The notes beneath the pieces are model-generated. The model was given only the letters and a program-made list of their open reading frames with translations, was not told the DNA's origin and ran no database searches. The position numbers and the translations under genes are program-made. Source: Alloascoidea africana (lineage: Eukaryota; Ascomycota; Alloascoideomycetes; Alloascoideales; Alloascoideaceae). Taken from it: a stretch of 64,000 nt of DNA. How positions within the stretch are numbered: the first letter of the stretch is position 1; each line of letters begins with the position of its first letter. Shown in pieces: positions 14,156 through 25,481 of the stretch. The DNA lies in assembly GCA_030581615.1 (NCBI GenBank), contig JAKTTT010000015.1, positions 124,001 to 188,000 on the forward strand. Reading direction: 5' to 3'.

Positions 14156-17100
14156 ATGGCTTCGCCATTGCCGTCGCCGTCCTCTCCACCTCAAGGCGAT
14201 GAAATGTCTTCTCAGGAAGTCGATGAGGACAGTGGAATCACCGGTCAGGCGTCTTTCGACAGCGGGACTCGAGACAATGTCAGTACCAGCCAGGAAGAAG
14301 TATTACAAGAGGAAGAGTCTCCTCCTCTACCACAGCCAACACCAACTCCACCCCTTTCGCAACCAGAACCCGAATCTACCCAGGCAATGACTGAAGAAAC
14401 AGAACCCGTCGTTACAGATCAACCTGCTGAACAGATTGGTGGCGAGAGTCCAGTTGTAGAAGACAATCACAAAAGAAGAGCCAAAATAAAGAAGGAAATG
14501 CCATCAATCTATTCAGCACTGAGTCTTATTGATGATATTCCAGTACACAACCCGGAAATACCAGGCTCAGAAAAGGCCAAAGTGACGTGCTTGGAAGCAT
14601 GGGGTAAGCACCATTCAGTCTCGGCGTTGGTTTCGGAGTTATGAGAAATCTTTAGCTAATGATGGCAATGATTAGAATCTAGCATATACCTTGGGACGTC
14701 ATCTGGTGAAATTCTACATTTCTTTAAGATTGAGGTATAAACACCAATTTTTTTCTTTTGTCCTGTATGAATAGCTCCATTACTAACTCAAGCTTTTTTA
14801 AAGGAATCCAACGAGTATCTTTTTGTATCTCGACAAAGAGCTCATCCAAAACGAACCAAACCAGTCTCAAAGATTCTGCTTTTGCCCTTAATATCTCGAG
14901 CCCTTGTATTAACTCACAGCACTATTTCCATATTTACATTGCCCGAGTTTTCTCCTGCGAATGGGGTCAGTCGAATACGAGATGTTATAGGAATGACACA
15001 GGACGCAGATAACTCAAACCTGCTGGCTTCAAAAGGGGAAACTGACTCTGGGAAATCCAACCATTCATCACGACAATCATCACCTTCCAAAGAAGTTCGT
15101 AAAAGCACAGGGCGAAATGATAAAACAGGAGTCCATGTGGCTGTCTTCACATCTTCCACAATTCGCATAATCAACATACAGCCGAACGCGCTTAGACTGA
15201 TAAAGGATGTGAACTATCCTGGAGCCAGAACAGGAGTAAGACGATCCTCACTAGCACTGGTCGGCAATTCCGAGAGCTATGATCTTGTTGATTTGGAACA
15301 TGTTCAAAAGATTCCTTTGTTCCCAATATCAAACAGTGCTCCTTCAGATCGACCCCATCAGCACAAACTAAAACCGAATGTTGCAGCAGTTGCAAATGAA
15401 GAATTTTTGGTGACGTGTGGCTCTTCAACTGAGAATGAACCTGCGATGGGGATGGTGGTAAATGTTGAAGGCGATATTTGTAGAGGCACAATAGCATGGA
15501 ACAATTACCCATCCTCATTAGCAGTTGACTTTCCTCATGTTGTAGCTGTTGTTGGAGAAGAAGTTCAAGTTCATTCTTTAATTGATCAGGCATTGGTTCA
15601 AAGCATTAATATTCAGGATTTGGATACCTCACAACAGGAACAACACGAAGATCAAGAGGAAGCTGACGAAAGCAGAGGTCGCATGACAACAAGTAAGCCA
15701 ATTGTGGTCAATGCTTCTATCAACTATTCCATACCATACACTCCTTTAGCAAACACAATTCGGCTTGTCCTTTTGGACTGTTCCGAAGAATTAACCATTG
15801 AAGACGAGGCTTTATTAAAAGAAGAAGAAGAAAAGGCAAACAAGCTTTCGCAATCTTCCTCCTCCTTATTCCTGTTTTCTAAATCGATAGGGGTAAAAGT
15901 TTTAATACCTGTACCTCGGTTGAACAGGCTGGAACAATTGATTCAGGCTCAGAATTATGACGAGGTAGAAGATGAGATGAGCATCATGGACACATCTACT
16001 GAGAGAGGGGTTGTGGAACTGGAGTATTTGAAATTGTACATTGCTCTGTCTTATCTCAAGTTTGGAAGAGTTGATGATGCTATAAACGTTTGGTGTGGTT
16101 CATTGGATCCACGAATTGTACTGTATATTTACGGCAATGACCAAGACGCTACCAAAGTTAAAACGATAAAAGGTGACATATGGCTTTACAACGGTGCAAA
16201 GACTGCTGTTGAGGAAATAAAGGAAAAGTTGAAATTGGAGGACCCTGAGTTGGAAACATTTCAAACTTTGTTTAAAACTTTTTATTACGTTTTCCTCCAG
16301 CGATGGCTTGAAAATAGGGATTTGGCATCAGTGGTCGATAAACCAAATGTTTTTTACTCGGTTGAGGTAGCCACCCTAAAGTTCTACCTTGAAAAAGATG
16401 TAAACAAAGAAGAACTTTACAAACTTGTTGATAGTGAAATTCAAAACAGTTTTGATGAGGCTGTTTTACTACTGACTCAGTACAAGAAATATTTTGCTCT
16501 TTCAAGACTCTATCAACATCACAAAATGACAGAAAAGGTTTGTGAAGTATGGACAATGCTTTTAACTCCAGAACATGGGGACAAGAAGAGCAACAACAGC
16601 AGTGTTGCCAAGACGAAGAAAAAGAAGAAAAAGAAGGGCAAAAAAGAAAAGGGAAAGGAAAAGGAAAAGGAAAAAAGTGATGAATACTGGCATGATGATG
16701 ATTTCACAGGCGATCAAGCAGTTCAAATGTTCACAGAATACCTAATACGGTGCAAAGACCGGCATATTGTATCTAAATATGGGAAATGGCTATTGGAAAA
16801 CTATCCCAGCACAGGTATTAATGTGTTTGTTTCGGACAAGAGAAAGACCGAGTTCAGTGAAGAGGAAATTATGTTAATTATCCGCGAGGTGGCGAATGAA
16901 AAGGAAAGTAACCAAAAGGACGAAACAACAGAGTATCAAATGGATATCTGGAAGCAATATTTGGAGATACTGCTGTTTACTAAAAACAATAAAAAGTATG
17001 TTGGTGACTTGGTTGCTATTTACATTAACGAGATTAAGGATCTGGTCCATGGATCCGAGTCTTTAAAAAAGGAAATATCAGAAGGCTATGAAAACTACAA

Positions 17101-17884
17101 GAATTTACCCGTTCCAAGAATATCATACTGGGAGTACATTTCAAATTCGAAAAAGCAACATTATGATTATTATTTTCTTCGAGATAAGCTAATAAAGGGG
17201 ATACTCATGCTTGATTCATCGCAAAGGGAAATAATCTCTTCAAGTTTAGAAAAATTGACAGACACGACTGAAGATTCAAAACTGTTCAAGTTTGAAACGT
17301 GTGTTCTCCACTCTAGGTACGGGACCGAAGAGTATGAGAAACTGCTTGAAATACTATGCGATGAAATTGGGGATTACGCCTCTAGTGTTGTTGTTTTCAA
17401 AACTGGGGGGGAGTTAAACCTCGTTTTGAATGTAGATGGCGATATTGAAGTGGCGGAGACCACAAGAGAAACGGAGAGTCGAATGACGGACTCGGAAAAG
17501 AAAACAAGACAAAAGAATCTGGAAATTTTGTTCAGGCGATGTCTCTCAATCAAACCCGAGAACGTTCAAAAGTATGTGGTACTACAGTTGTTAAAATCCT
17601 ACGGCTCTGTACTGGATATGAAGTTTGTGTTGATCAACCTCCCCAGTACTTGGCATGTGGCTGAACTTGAGTACATTCTCTCAAGGTTTTTCACAAACAT
17701 GAATTCAGAAAAACAAAGTGCAATTTTAAAGAAAAACCTGGCGCGTGGAGAATTTGAGCATATGAATAGTGTGTTTTTGAAGCTTGGGATAAACACTGGT
17801 AAAGAGGCAGAAGGAGATGAGGACAGTGACTTGGACTTGATCGAAGACATTGATACGGAAGACAGTGGGATTGAAATGAAGTGA
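14156..17884 (+). CDS. VPS3: Vps3-like CORVET subunit (CNH domain, TRAP1/Vps39 family), three exons
   Basis: Exons 14156-14603, 14676-14734 and 14804-17884 give 1195 aa. The second intron has a perfect TACTAAC branch at 14780-14786. Exon 2 supplies ESSIYLGTSSGEILHFFKIE and exon 3 continues with NEYLFVSRQRAHP, joining the two halves of the first CNH blade; this confirms the splicing. CNH motifs continue: KILLLPLISRALVLTHSTIS, LPEFSPANGVSRIRDV, RLIKDVNYPGARTGVRRSSL and YPSSLAVDFPHVVAVVGEEV. The remainder is alpha-solenoid as in Vps39/TRAP1 proteins. Vps3 is a Vps21/Rab5-binding subunit of the endosomal CORVET tether. Residues 1-110 are a Pro/Glu-rich leader, and a run of about 30 Lys/Glu residues sits in the solenoid (16610-16680). 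Convergent with the next gene (79 bp). Confidence 0.85.
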
Positions 17885-17963
17885 CTTGGTATTTAACACA
17901 TAAATACATAAATTATCTCTTAGTTTAGTGATGATTCTATGTACAATCTTTTTTGGAAAACGT

Positions 17964-19226
17964 TCAAGAAACAGGAGCAGGTGGTTTCCCAGTTTTAAGA
18001 ACACCCAACATCAATTGTTTGTTATGAAGATTCATGCTTCCATTCTTCAACAGCAAGTTCCCAATCTGGGATTTTGCAGTTTGAGAAAGGTATTCGGAAA
18101 TGTCACCTCTCACGGTCTCATTGAGGATTCTAGCCTTGAGAACGGCATACGCTTTCCGATCCTTACGTTTAATCTCGTTTGCAGAGTTTATTAACTGAAC
18201 AGCTGCTCTTTGTACGCGTTGTTCCGGTGTCATGACAAGGTTTGGAGTATAGGGAAGCAGAGAACTGGTTGTGACCGAGGGCACATAAGCGGGAGGATCC
18301 TCGACTTGGAGCTCTATATTGGACTCTGAAGGAAATGATTTCTTCCTTGATCCGTCTCTAGCGGCTGCAGCCTTGAATTTTGCCTTTATTTTCCTAGGAT
18401 TGAATCGATCACTGGCGTCATTTTTTTGTCGTTGAAACTGTCTCGCTGAAGCTGATGATTGATAATTGTTGTTGGGTCTGGGTTTGCCTCTAGCATTGTT
18501 GTTTCTATTCCCAGTTCTGCCTTCATTTCGAGCACCAGATTTTGAGTTTTCAGAAGGTTTAGGATTATGAGCCTTTGGGATTCTTTTAAACCCGCCATCA
18601 TCGCTCACTATTGAGGCAATGTCAAGATCCAAAAACTCGGAAACCATCTTGTTTGGCGTAACTGTTGCAGCTCGCTCTATTGGTGGTTCAGTCACAAATT
18701 TCTGATCTACCGGTTCATGTTTTTCAAATTTTCGAACCTTGTTATATCGATCTTGTCGAGAAACGTTCCACTTTTCATTACCACCTCTGTTCTGGTTACC
18801 ACCCTCATAGTTATTTTCTCCTCTTCTGTTTTGTTTATATCCTCTTTGTTCATTGTTATTGTTCCCACCTCTTCCCTCTCTATAGCCGGAAGAGTTGCCC
18901 TGACCGCCGTTTCGGTAATTATTGGCACGACGGGGGTCACTAGCGGCCCCACGACGTTTTGAGTATTGCGAGTCCCCGTCATCCGAAATCTGTCTGTACA
19001 AGGGATGGTTTAGAGTAGGCTTTTTAGGCTGGATCCGACGTTGTTGTTTAGAAGAAGCCTTTTGTTGGAGTTTTGCTTTTGGATCGTTTTGTTCGTCCAA
19101 AATCTTCTTCACCCTGCCTAACATATTTGCCAAATAGTCGCTCTTGGCCGTGGCATAATTGCGGTGGCACTGGAGAAGAACGACCGATCTAGACAGAGCC
19201 GATGCTCGCAAGCTGTTCGATAGCAT
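17964..19226 (-). CDS. mitochondrial matrix protein, possibly a ribosomal small-subunit protein (mS46/Rsm28-like)
   Basis: 420 aa. The first 26 residues form a clear mitochondrial presequence (Arg/Ser/Leu-rich, no acids) ending in HRNYATAK, an R-3-type cleavage context. Residues 80-280 are an Asn/Gly/Arg-rich, RNA-binding-like low-complexity region. The conserved-looking part is C-terminal: LLPYTPNLVMTPEQRVQRAA then VQLINSANEIKRKDRKAYAV, ending in a helical segment. Size, targeting and basic disorder suggest a mitochondrial ribosomal or RNA-associated protein, and Rsm28/mS46 is my best guess. That assignment is inference from memory of the family and is weak. It shares a 229-bp divergent promoter with OSH1. 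Confidence 0.55.
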   Translation of the reverse strand: MLSNSLRASALSRSVVLLQCHRNYATAKSDYLANMLGRVKKILDEQNDPKAKLQQKASSKQQRRIQPKKPTLNHPLYRQISDDGDSQYSKRRGAASDPRRANNYRNGGQGNSSGYREGRGGNNNNEQRGYKQNRRGENNYEGGNQNRGGNEKWNVSRQDRYNKVRKFEKHEPVDQKFVTEPPIERAATVTPNKMVSEFLDLDIASIVSDDGGFKRIPKAHNPKPSENSKSGARNEGRTGNRNNNARGKPRPNNNYQSSASARQFQRQKNDASDRFNPRKIKAKFKAAAARDGSRKKSFPSESNIELQVEDPPAYVPSVTTSSLLPYTPNLVMTPEQRVQRAAVQLINSANEIKRKDRKAYAVLKARILNETVRGDISEYLSQTAKSQIGNLLLKNGSMNLHNKQLMLGVLKTGKPPAPVS

Positions 19227-19455
19227 GGGATCTTTTATCTGTTTGGGGATGCTGGCAAAGTGAAGGAGCTAAAATAGGCCAAACGGAAAAGACTTCATTG
19301 GTCTTTTTCTTCAAGAGAGCTTTGGGGGGACACCCAGACACCCGCACCTCATTCCCTAAAAGAGTGTTTTTCTTTTCGTTTGATTTAGGTGGTCATTTCA
19401 GGCTCTGTTTGATTGATTGATTGATTTTTTTCACTCATATACACATTTAAATCCA

Positions 19456-22400
19456 ATGTCGGACACTGAGAGCAACAGCGGTATGTGGTTCCCCTGATCA
19501 ATGGCATTTTTTTCTTTCTAATTTTTTTTGAGATGAGAGGGAAAGATCTAACCGCTTTTAACATGTAGGAGGAGACACACCAATAGTCTCATTACAACAA
19601 TCTATATCTCATCTTCGACTTTTGGAATATTTGAGAAACGGAGATAAGGTGAAGCTGAAGCAATTGTTGAGTGCTGTTTCTGAAGATTCGACATTACTTG
19701 TTAAAAAAAAGCCATTTGCCTTGCACTATGCTGTTCAACTTGCGCCTCTTGATACGATTGCTTTTCTCATTAATGATTTGGAATTTGACGTTAATGAGCA
19801 AGATGACAAGGGGAATTCACCTCTTCATTTAGTAGCCCAGGCTGGGAGACAGGACGTCTTGGCCTATCTACTGTTATTGCCCCAGATCAACGATACAATT
19901 GCAAATAATGAGTACAAGCAACCTATTGACATGTCTCGAAATCCCGAAATCGCACAGCTTCTTCAAGTAGGGAGAGCACAATACGTTGAACATGTCTCAA
20001 CTTTGCTCAAGCAGTATTTCACTGAACGCAATTATGAAGAGCTGGATAGACTACTTTCAAATCCTAGAGCATCTCAACTATTGGATATAAATGGAGCAGA
20101 CCCCGATACAGGAAATAGTGTACTTCATGATTCTATAAATAATCGAGATTATGAAATGGTCAGGTTTATACTAAACCATGGGGGAGATCCATTCCGCAGG
20201 GATAGGAAAGGACGACTTCCTGTGGATTTGGCAAAAGGGGATGAGCAGCTTCGAAGAATGTTGAAAGTGAGCAGCAAACAACAATCTGTTTTTCAAAGTG
20301 GTGATCCTGTTTTAACTCCAACGACTCCTGTTGGGGGGCCCAAGATTCAAGGTTTGGGACATATCAATCTTGTTTCGCAGCCCATTCCACCTCCTTCGAT
20401 GAAAGGGTATCTTAAAAAATGGACGAATTTCACGGGTGGTTACAAGTTAAGATGGTTTGTACTTGAGAATGGTGTTCTTTCGTATTACAAGAGTCAAGAG
20501 GACACGGATTCGACATGTAGAGGTTCGATAAACATGAGTATTGCAAAGCTTCATTTGGACAGTAGTGAAAAGTTGAAGTTTGAGGTTATTGGTAAGGGTT
20601 CTGCAAAGTATCATTTGAAAGCGAATCATCCAGTGGAAACAAACCGATGGGTATGGGCATTGCAGAATGCAATCAGGTATGGTAAAGATTTGAAACAAAA
20701 AAATGCTTCGGCTCCTAAAGATCATGCTTTGGTCTCGAGTCATGCTAGGGACGTTTCGAGCGTTTCTGTGTTTGATGATTTCCCCGATGCTACTACATCT
20801 TCATCTTCCGTTTCTCGACATGGATCTGTTCTTGCCGCTGCAGCTGCAGTTGCGGCCATATCTGGTGGTAGTGGTCCTGGTGGTCCTGCTTCGGGTAGCG
20901 CCGCTTCTTTGGATAACAAAAGAGCAGGAATGTTGAATCCAAGTGCTATTCCAGCGTATGACAGTTCTAGATCAAGTGACAGAGGGTCTGATATTTTGGA
21001 TATGGACGTTAACGATTACAATAACGATTCTGGAGATGAGGAAGAGGAAGATGTTTCAGAATACAATCCAAACAAAGTTCCACATAGGGATGATTTTGAA
21101 CTGACAAGTCGAAGTCTAAAGACAGAGATCAATGCTTTAAAAGAGCTTATGGTGGTTGGGTCCAAGGCTTTGGAAGCAAATGTTGGTGTTGAGAATGAAC
21201 GAGAGCTTCTTGGACAAATGAAGGCTTCGATTTCTGCTTCGAAACAGGGTGTTATCACTGTTTGTGAACTCGTGGACAAATACGAGACGCAGGTTAGTGA
21301 TCGTGAGCGGTATTTCCTAAGGATCATTGAGCGTGAACAAGAACTTTGGAAGCTTTGGGAAAAGTCCATCAAGAGAATGGAGCTTGATCATGAGAATTAT
21401 CAAAAGCAGCTTGCGGAATTGGAAGAGGAGAAAAAGAAGACTAAAAAATTTCTTCGGGAGACAATGTTAAGACGAAATACAAGTGCAACAGTTGGTAGAA
21501 AAAATGAAGATGAGGTTGTGGTTAGTTCGGTTGATGGACAAGAAAATTTGGAGAATAAGAAGGGGACTCAAGAATTCGAGCAATTAACAACAACAGATGA
21601 AGCGTTGAACAAATCGCCCAGTGCAGGTACAACTGTTAGTGGTGCGTTTTCACCTTCAGTTGTGGGATCACCTCTTGGTTTAGAAGAGGATGATAATAAA
21701 CGACTGATGGAGATAATTGGAGATGATTCAGATTCAGATGATGAGTTTTTCGATGCGGAGGTTGCCGAGAGTGATGAATTTGGAGATGCACAAGAGGAGC
21801 AGGAGACTGCAACGGAGGAGGAGGACGAGGACGAGGATGAGGGCGAGGGCGAGGAAGTTGAAGAGATTCAACGAGATGGTAAAGAGAAAGATGAGGATGG
21901 ATTACAACTGACAGAACTTCAACGAGCCAAGTACAATCAGATTTTAGAGGATGAATCGTTTAAAGGATATGAGAATGGGATTCGTGCTAAATTGGCAATG
22001 GACGTTGATGATCGTCCCAAGATTAGTTTGTGGGGGATTCTCAAGTCTATGATTGGCAAGGACATGACGAGAATGACATTACCAGTTTCTTTCAACGAAT
22101 GTACATCATTATTACAACGTGTTGCGGAAGATATGGAGTATACGGACCTTCTTGACAAGGCGGCAATGACGGAGGATTCTGCCATGCGAATGGTCTACGT
22201 TGCAGCATTTGCAGCGAGTGAATACGCGTCCACGATTAACCGAGTTGCGAAGCCTTTCAATCCGCTACTTGGAGAGACTTATGAATATTGTCGTCCAGAT
22301 AAAAAATTTCGATTTATTGTTGAGCAGGTAAGTCATCATCCTCCTATTGGAGCTGCGTATGCAGAATCGCCGTATTGGGATTACTATGGAGAAAGTGCAG

Positions 22401-23179
22401 TCAAGTCCAAGTTTAATGGGCGATCGTTTGATATTCGGCCATTGGGAGATTGGTATCTTGTTTTACGACCCAATAATGGTGAAGAGGAGGAGTTGTATAG
22501 TTGGAAAAAAGTGATCAGTTCAGTTGTTGGTATCATCATTGGCAATCCGGTGGTTGATAACTATGGAGATATGGAGATTACGAATCATAAAACTGGAGAT
22601 ACATGTCTTTTGAAGTTTAAGGCTAGAGGATGGAGAGAAGCAGGTGCTTATGAAGTTAAGGGATCAGTTCGGGACAAGGAGGGAAACACACAGTATGCGA
22701 TTGGTGGACATTGGAACGATAAGTTGTTTGTAAAGAAATCAAACCGGGTTCAGGAAGATGGAGTTGAGGCCACTACTTCTACACCGGGACATGCTCAGCT
22801 CGTTTGGCAGGCGAATCCAAGATTACGATCTCCATTCAACCTCACGAGTTTTGCCATTACGCTGAATGCGATTGACGATAATCTTGCCAAGGTGTTGCCA
22901 CCTACGGATACAAGATTGCGACCTGATCAAAGAGCAATGGAGGATGGGCGGTATGATGAAGCAGCAGAGGAAAAGCATAGGGTTGAGGAGAAACAGCGAG
23001 CAGCGAAACGAAGACGGGATGCTGCAGAAGAGGTTTACAAGCCCCAATTTTTCGAGAAACGGGTTCATCCTGTGACGGGACAAGAGTACTGGCATTTTTT
23101 GAATAATTATTGGAAGTTGAGAAAGGAAGGTAGGGAAAAGATTTTGGAGTATATGGGTCGAAACGGAGACATTTTTTAG
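19456..23179 (+). CDS. OSH1: Osh1/Osh2-type oxysterol-binding protein (ankyrin-PH-FFAT-ORD), two exons
   Basis: Exon 1 (19456-19480) encodes only MSDTESNS plus one base. An 88-bp intron (GTATGT...TAG, CTAAC branch) joins it to 19569-23179. The total is 1211 aa, near Swh1/Osh1 (1188 aa). Domain order is ankyrin repeats (about 45-240), PH domain (GYLKKWTNFTGGYKLRWFVL, from about 287), coiled segment, acidic tract with a FFAT-like EFFDAEV for VAP/Scs2 binding, then the ORD with the EQVSHHPP signature (about 928). It should move or sense sterol/PI4P at ER-Golgi or nucleus-vacuole contacts. The ORF without exon 1 has no ATG at its start, so the small first exon is needed. Osh1 versus Osh2 cannot be decided; a single pre-duplication gene is likely. 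Confidence 0.93.
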
Positions 23180-25481
23180 AACATTTTTTTGGTTTTGTTT
23201 ATAAAAGAAAATATGTAGTGAAATGGTTGTGGCCATCGAGGAGGAGACTAGAAAGGGCCAATTGGCGATGTAGATTGACAGTAATCAGAGATGTTGATTA
23301 GTCGCTGAGAAAAGTCAAAGTCAGAGTCAAAAGCAAAAGCAAATTCAAATTCAAATTCAAATTCAAATGCAAAGAAAGTGTTGAGTAGTATAGAAGATAG
23401 AATGGCCAAGGATAAAGCCAAGACCCAAGACCTTTTGGTGATAGATCTGTGTCTCTAGAAAAAGTGTCACAGGAGAGGATGATGCGTCATTGGTATCATC
23501 ATCATTTATCGATCATTCTTTATGGTTTATGAGACATGCACATTGCCAAACACAAAAATAGATTTCACCAACTATTCTTTTGCATGGTATGTATGGTATG
23601 GATGTTTCCGATCTTAGGGGAAGTACTTAAAAAGGCTATGACAGTCAAGGTAGTTTTCGGATCTATCTATCAATAATAATAAAAGATAATGAGGCAACAT
23701 GATCCAAAACAGCATGATGATGCCATGTCAGAAAATCAACGTTGGGCCTCATTGCAGCAAGAACAATCTACAACATTACCAAAAAAAAAAAAAAAAGAAA
23801 GAAAGAGTGGGAGGAAAATGCCAAGTGATAAATGAACAGGAGCATCGCATTATCAGGAAATTGAAATCGCATGCTCACAAAAACGTTCGGGGGAACAGGC
23901 AACTTTAATTGTGGATGGACTCTCTCAGACTTTTTCTCTATGGCCAGACAAGGATTGGGTGAAACGCGACTTGATTTGGAAGAAAAAAGGATAATCGGCA
24001 AACCGGAGTGGATAGCGTCTGAGGCACCACACACTGGATTGTTGATCGGGTAGGTGATAACAATGCAAACGGGAACGAGAAGCACTATTTTTTTGCTTTT
24101 TCATTCTCATGTTTTATAGGATTGTGAACAGTTGTTTTATGCAGTTTGGGGACCAACCCGAAACGTGGAGATTAGGATTAGCATTACGAGCACACGATTG
24201 CTGGATAGTGGAATACCCAAATGGCAAATACAATTAATACCAGCACATTCACACACGCGAGGCTGAGAATTAGAATTAGAATGAGCCTGAGCCCGAGCCC
24301 GAGCCCGCAAGCGAGATAAGTGACACCTTCTCGATGGCTTTGTGCCTTGGGCCTTGGGCCTGAAGCCTTGGGCCTTGGAGATTGGAGATTGGGCTGGGCT
24401 GGGAGGTTTGAGATGGAGACGTCTCTCAGAGGATTCTCTGGATTCTCAGAGGATTCCACACTGGATTCCACGGTCCCTGCATAGCCTCCCGTCTCCCGTC
24501 TCCCGTCTCTCGTCTCTCGTCTCCCAGTCCCGTTCTCTGTCCTGCTCCCTGCGATCTCTCCCCGTCGCCGTCACCAGCACCATCCCCTGGTGGCCCGCTG
24601 TCCGGCTGGTCCACCTCTCGTCTTCCTGCTCAAACCGTCATGGTCTGCCGCCAGATGGTCTGCCGCCAGATACGACCAGACCCAGAACACCCGTCCACCC
24701 CCGGGGCGAGTGTGCTTGTGCGTGTGCCGGCGTCGGCCCTTGGAACTGTGCAGGGCCCCCAGCCAATCACAGCTCCGGGCGTGTCGGGGGCCCGCTCTCT
24801 GTGCATACGGGCTGCGCTGCGATTGGCGGGCTGGTGGCGGCAGACGTGGGCGTGCATCAGGCCCGCAGCGGCAGCGCTTCTTGGCAGCGGCGCGCCGCCG
24901 AGCCGCCTGCGTGCTGGCGTGTGATTGGCCAGCGAGGGTTGCCCGCGGGGCCGCTGGGGCGCATGAGGGCGCAGGCGGGCGCAGGAATCTGCAGCACCGG
25001 CGCACTGTGCTGCAGCGTGTGCGGCTGCTGCTGCGGCTGTCTCGATCGCAGCGATAAAACGAAGAAGGGAAAAGTCAGAGAGGCAGAGATAACCAGACAA
25101 GCGCTGAAAAGATGCAAATGCAAAAACTCTCTCTCTCTCTCTCGACGGCCTCTCTCTAGATTTTGTAGGTGCTGGGCTTGTATATATTCGCTTCCTCTTG
25201 CCCCTGTTCCTGTTCTCTTCTTTCCCCTTTTCCCCTTGCTCAGATCCAATTTCTCATCCTTTCAAAGTCCCTCTCTCTCCAACCACTCATATATCTCTTG
25301 CCAAATTCCACAAGCCACTGCTTTTTTTTTTTTCTTTTGGTCCCTTTAATAACCACCTTCGAGAATCCCATTGACCAAAAGATTTAAGGTTATTGGACCC
25401 ATAGACAGTCAGTCTAAAACAGAAACATCAAAAAGAAAATATATCATTCTAATATCTACAAATCATCACAGAGGATAAAAA
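23180..25481. promoter_or_regulatory. 2.3-kb intergenic region upstream of the ammonium transporter gene
   Basis: Three parts. 23180-24180 is AT-rich with an (AAATTC)n hexamer repeat at about 23343-23370 and an A-run at 23780-23795. 24290-24540 holds simple repeats: GAGCCC, a GGCCTTG-type repeat at 24345-24380 and CCCGTCTC/CTCGTCTC units at 24487-24525. 24540-25060 is a GC-rich, CpG-rich block with long but low-complexity open frames on both strands. From 25060 to the ATG there are GATAA/TTATC-type motifs (about 25053, 25087 and 25474), CT-tracts and an AT-rich leader. GATA sites fit nitrogen control of MEP genes, but that is inference. Confidence 0.5.

Noticed and set aside
24342-25349. Long overlapping open frames on both strands in the GC-rich block upstream of the ammonium transporter gene (up to 335 codons).
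   Set aside because: They begin at GTG or within repeats, are Cys/Arg/Pro/Ser-rich as expected for random GC-rich DNA, overlap each other in several frames and show no family motif.
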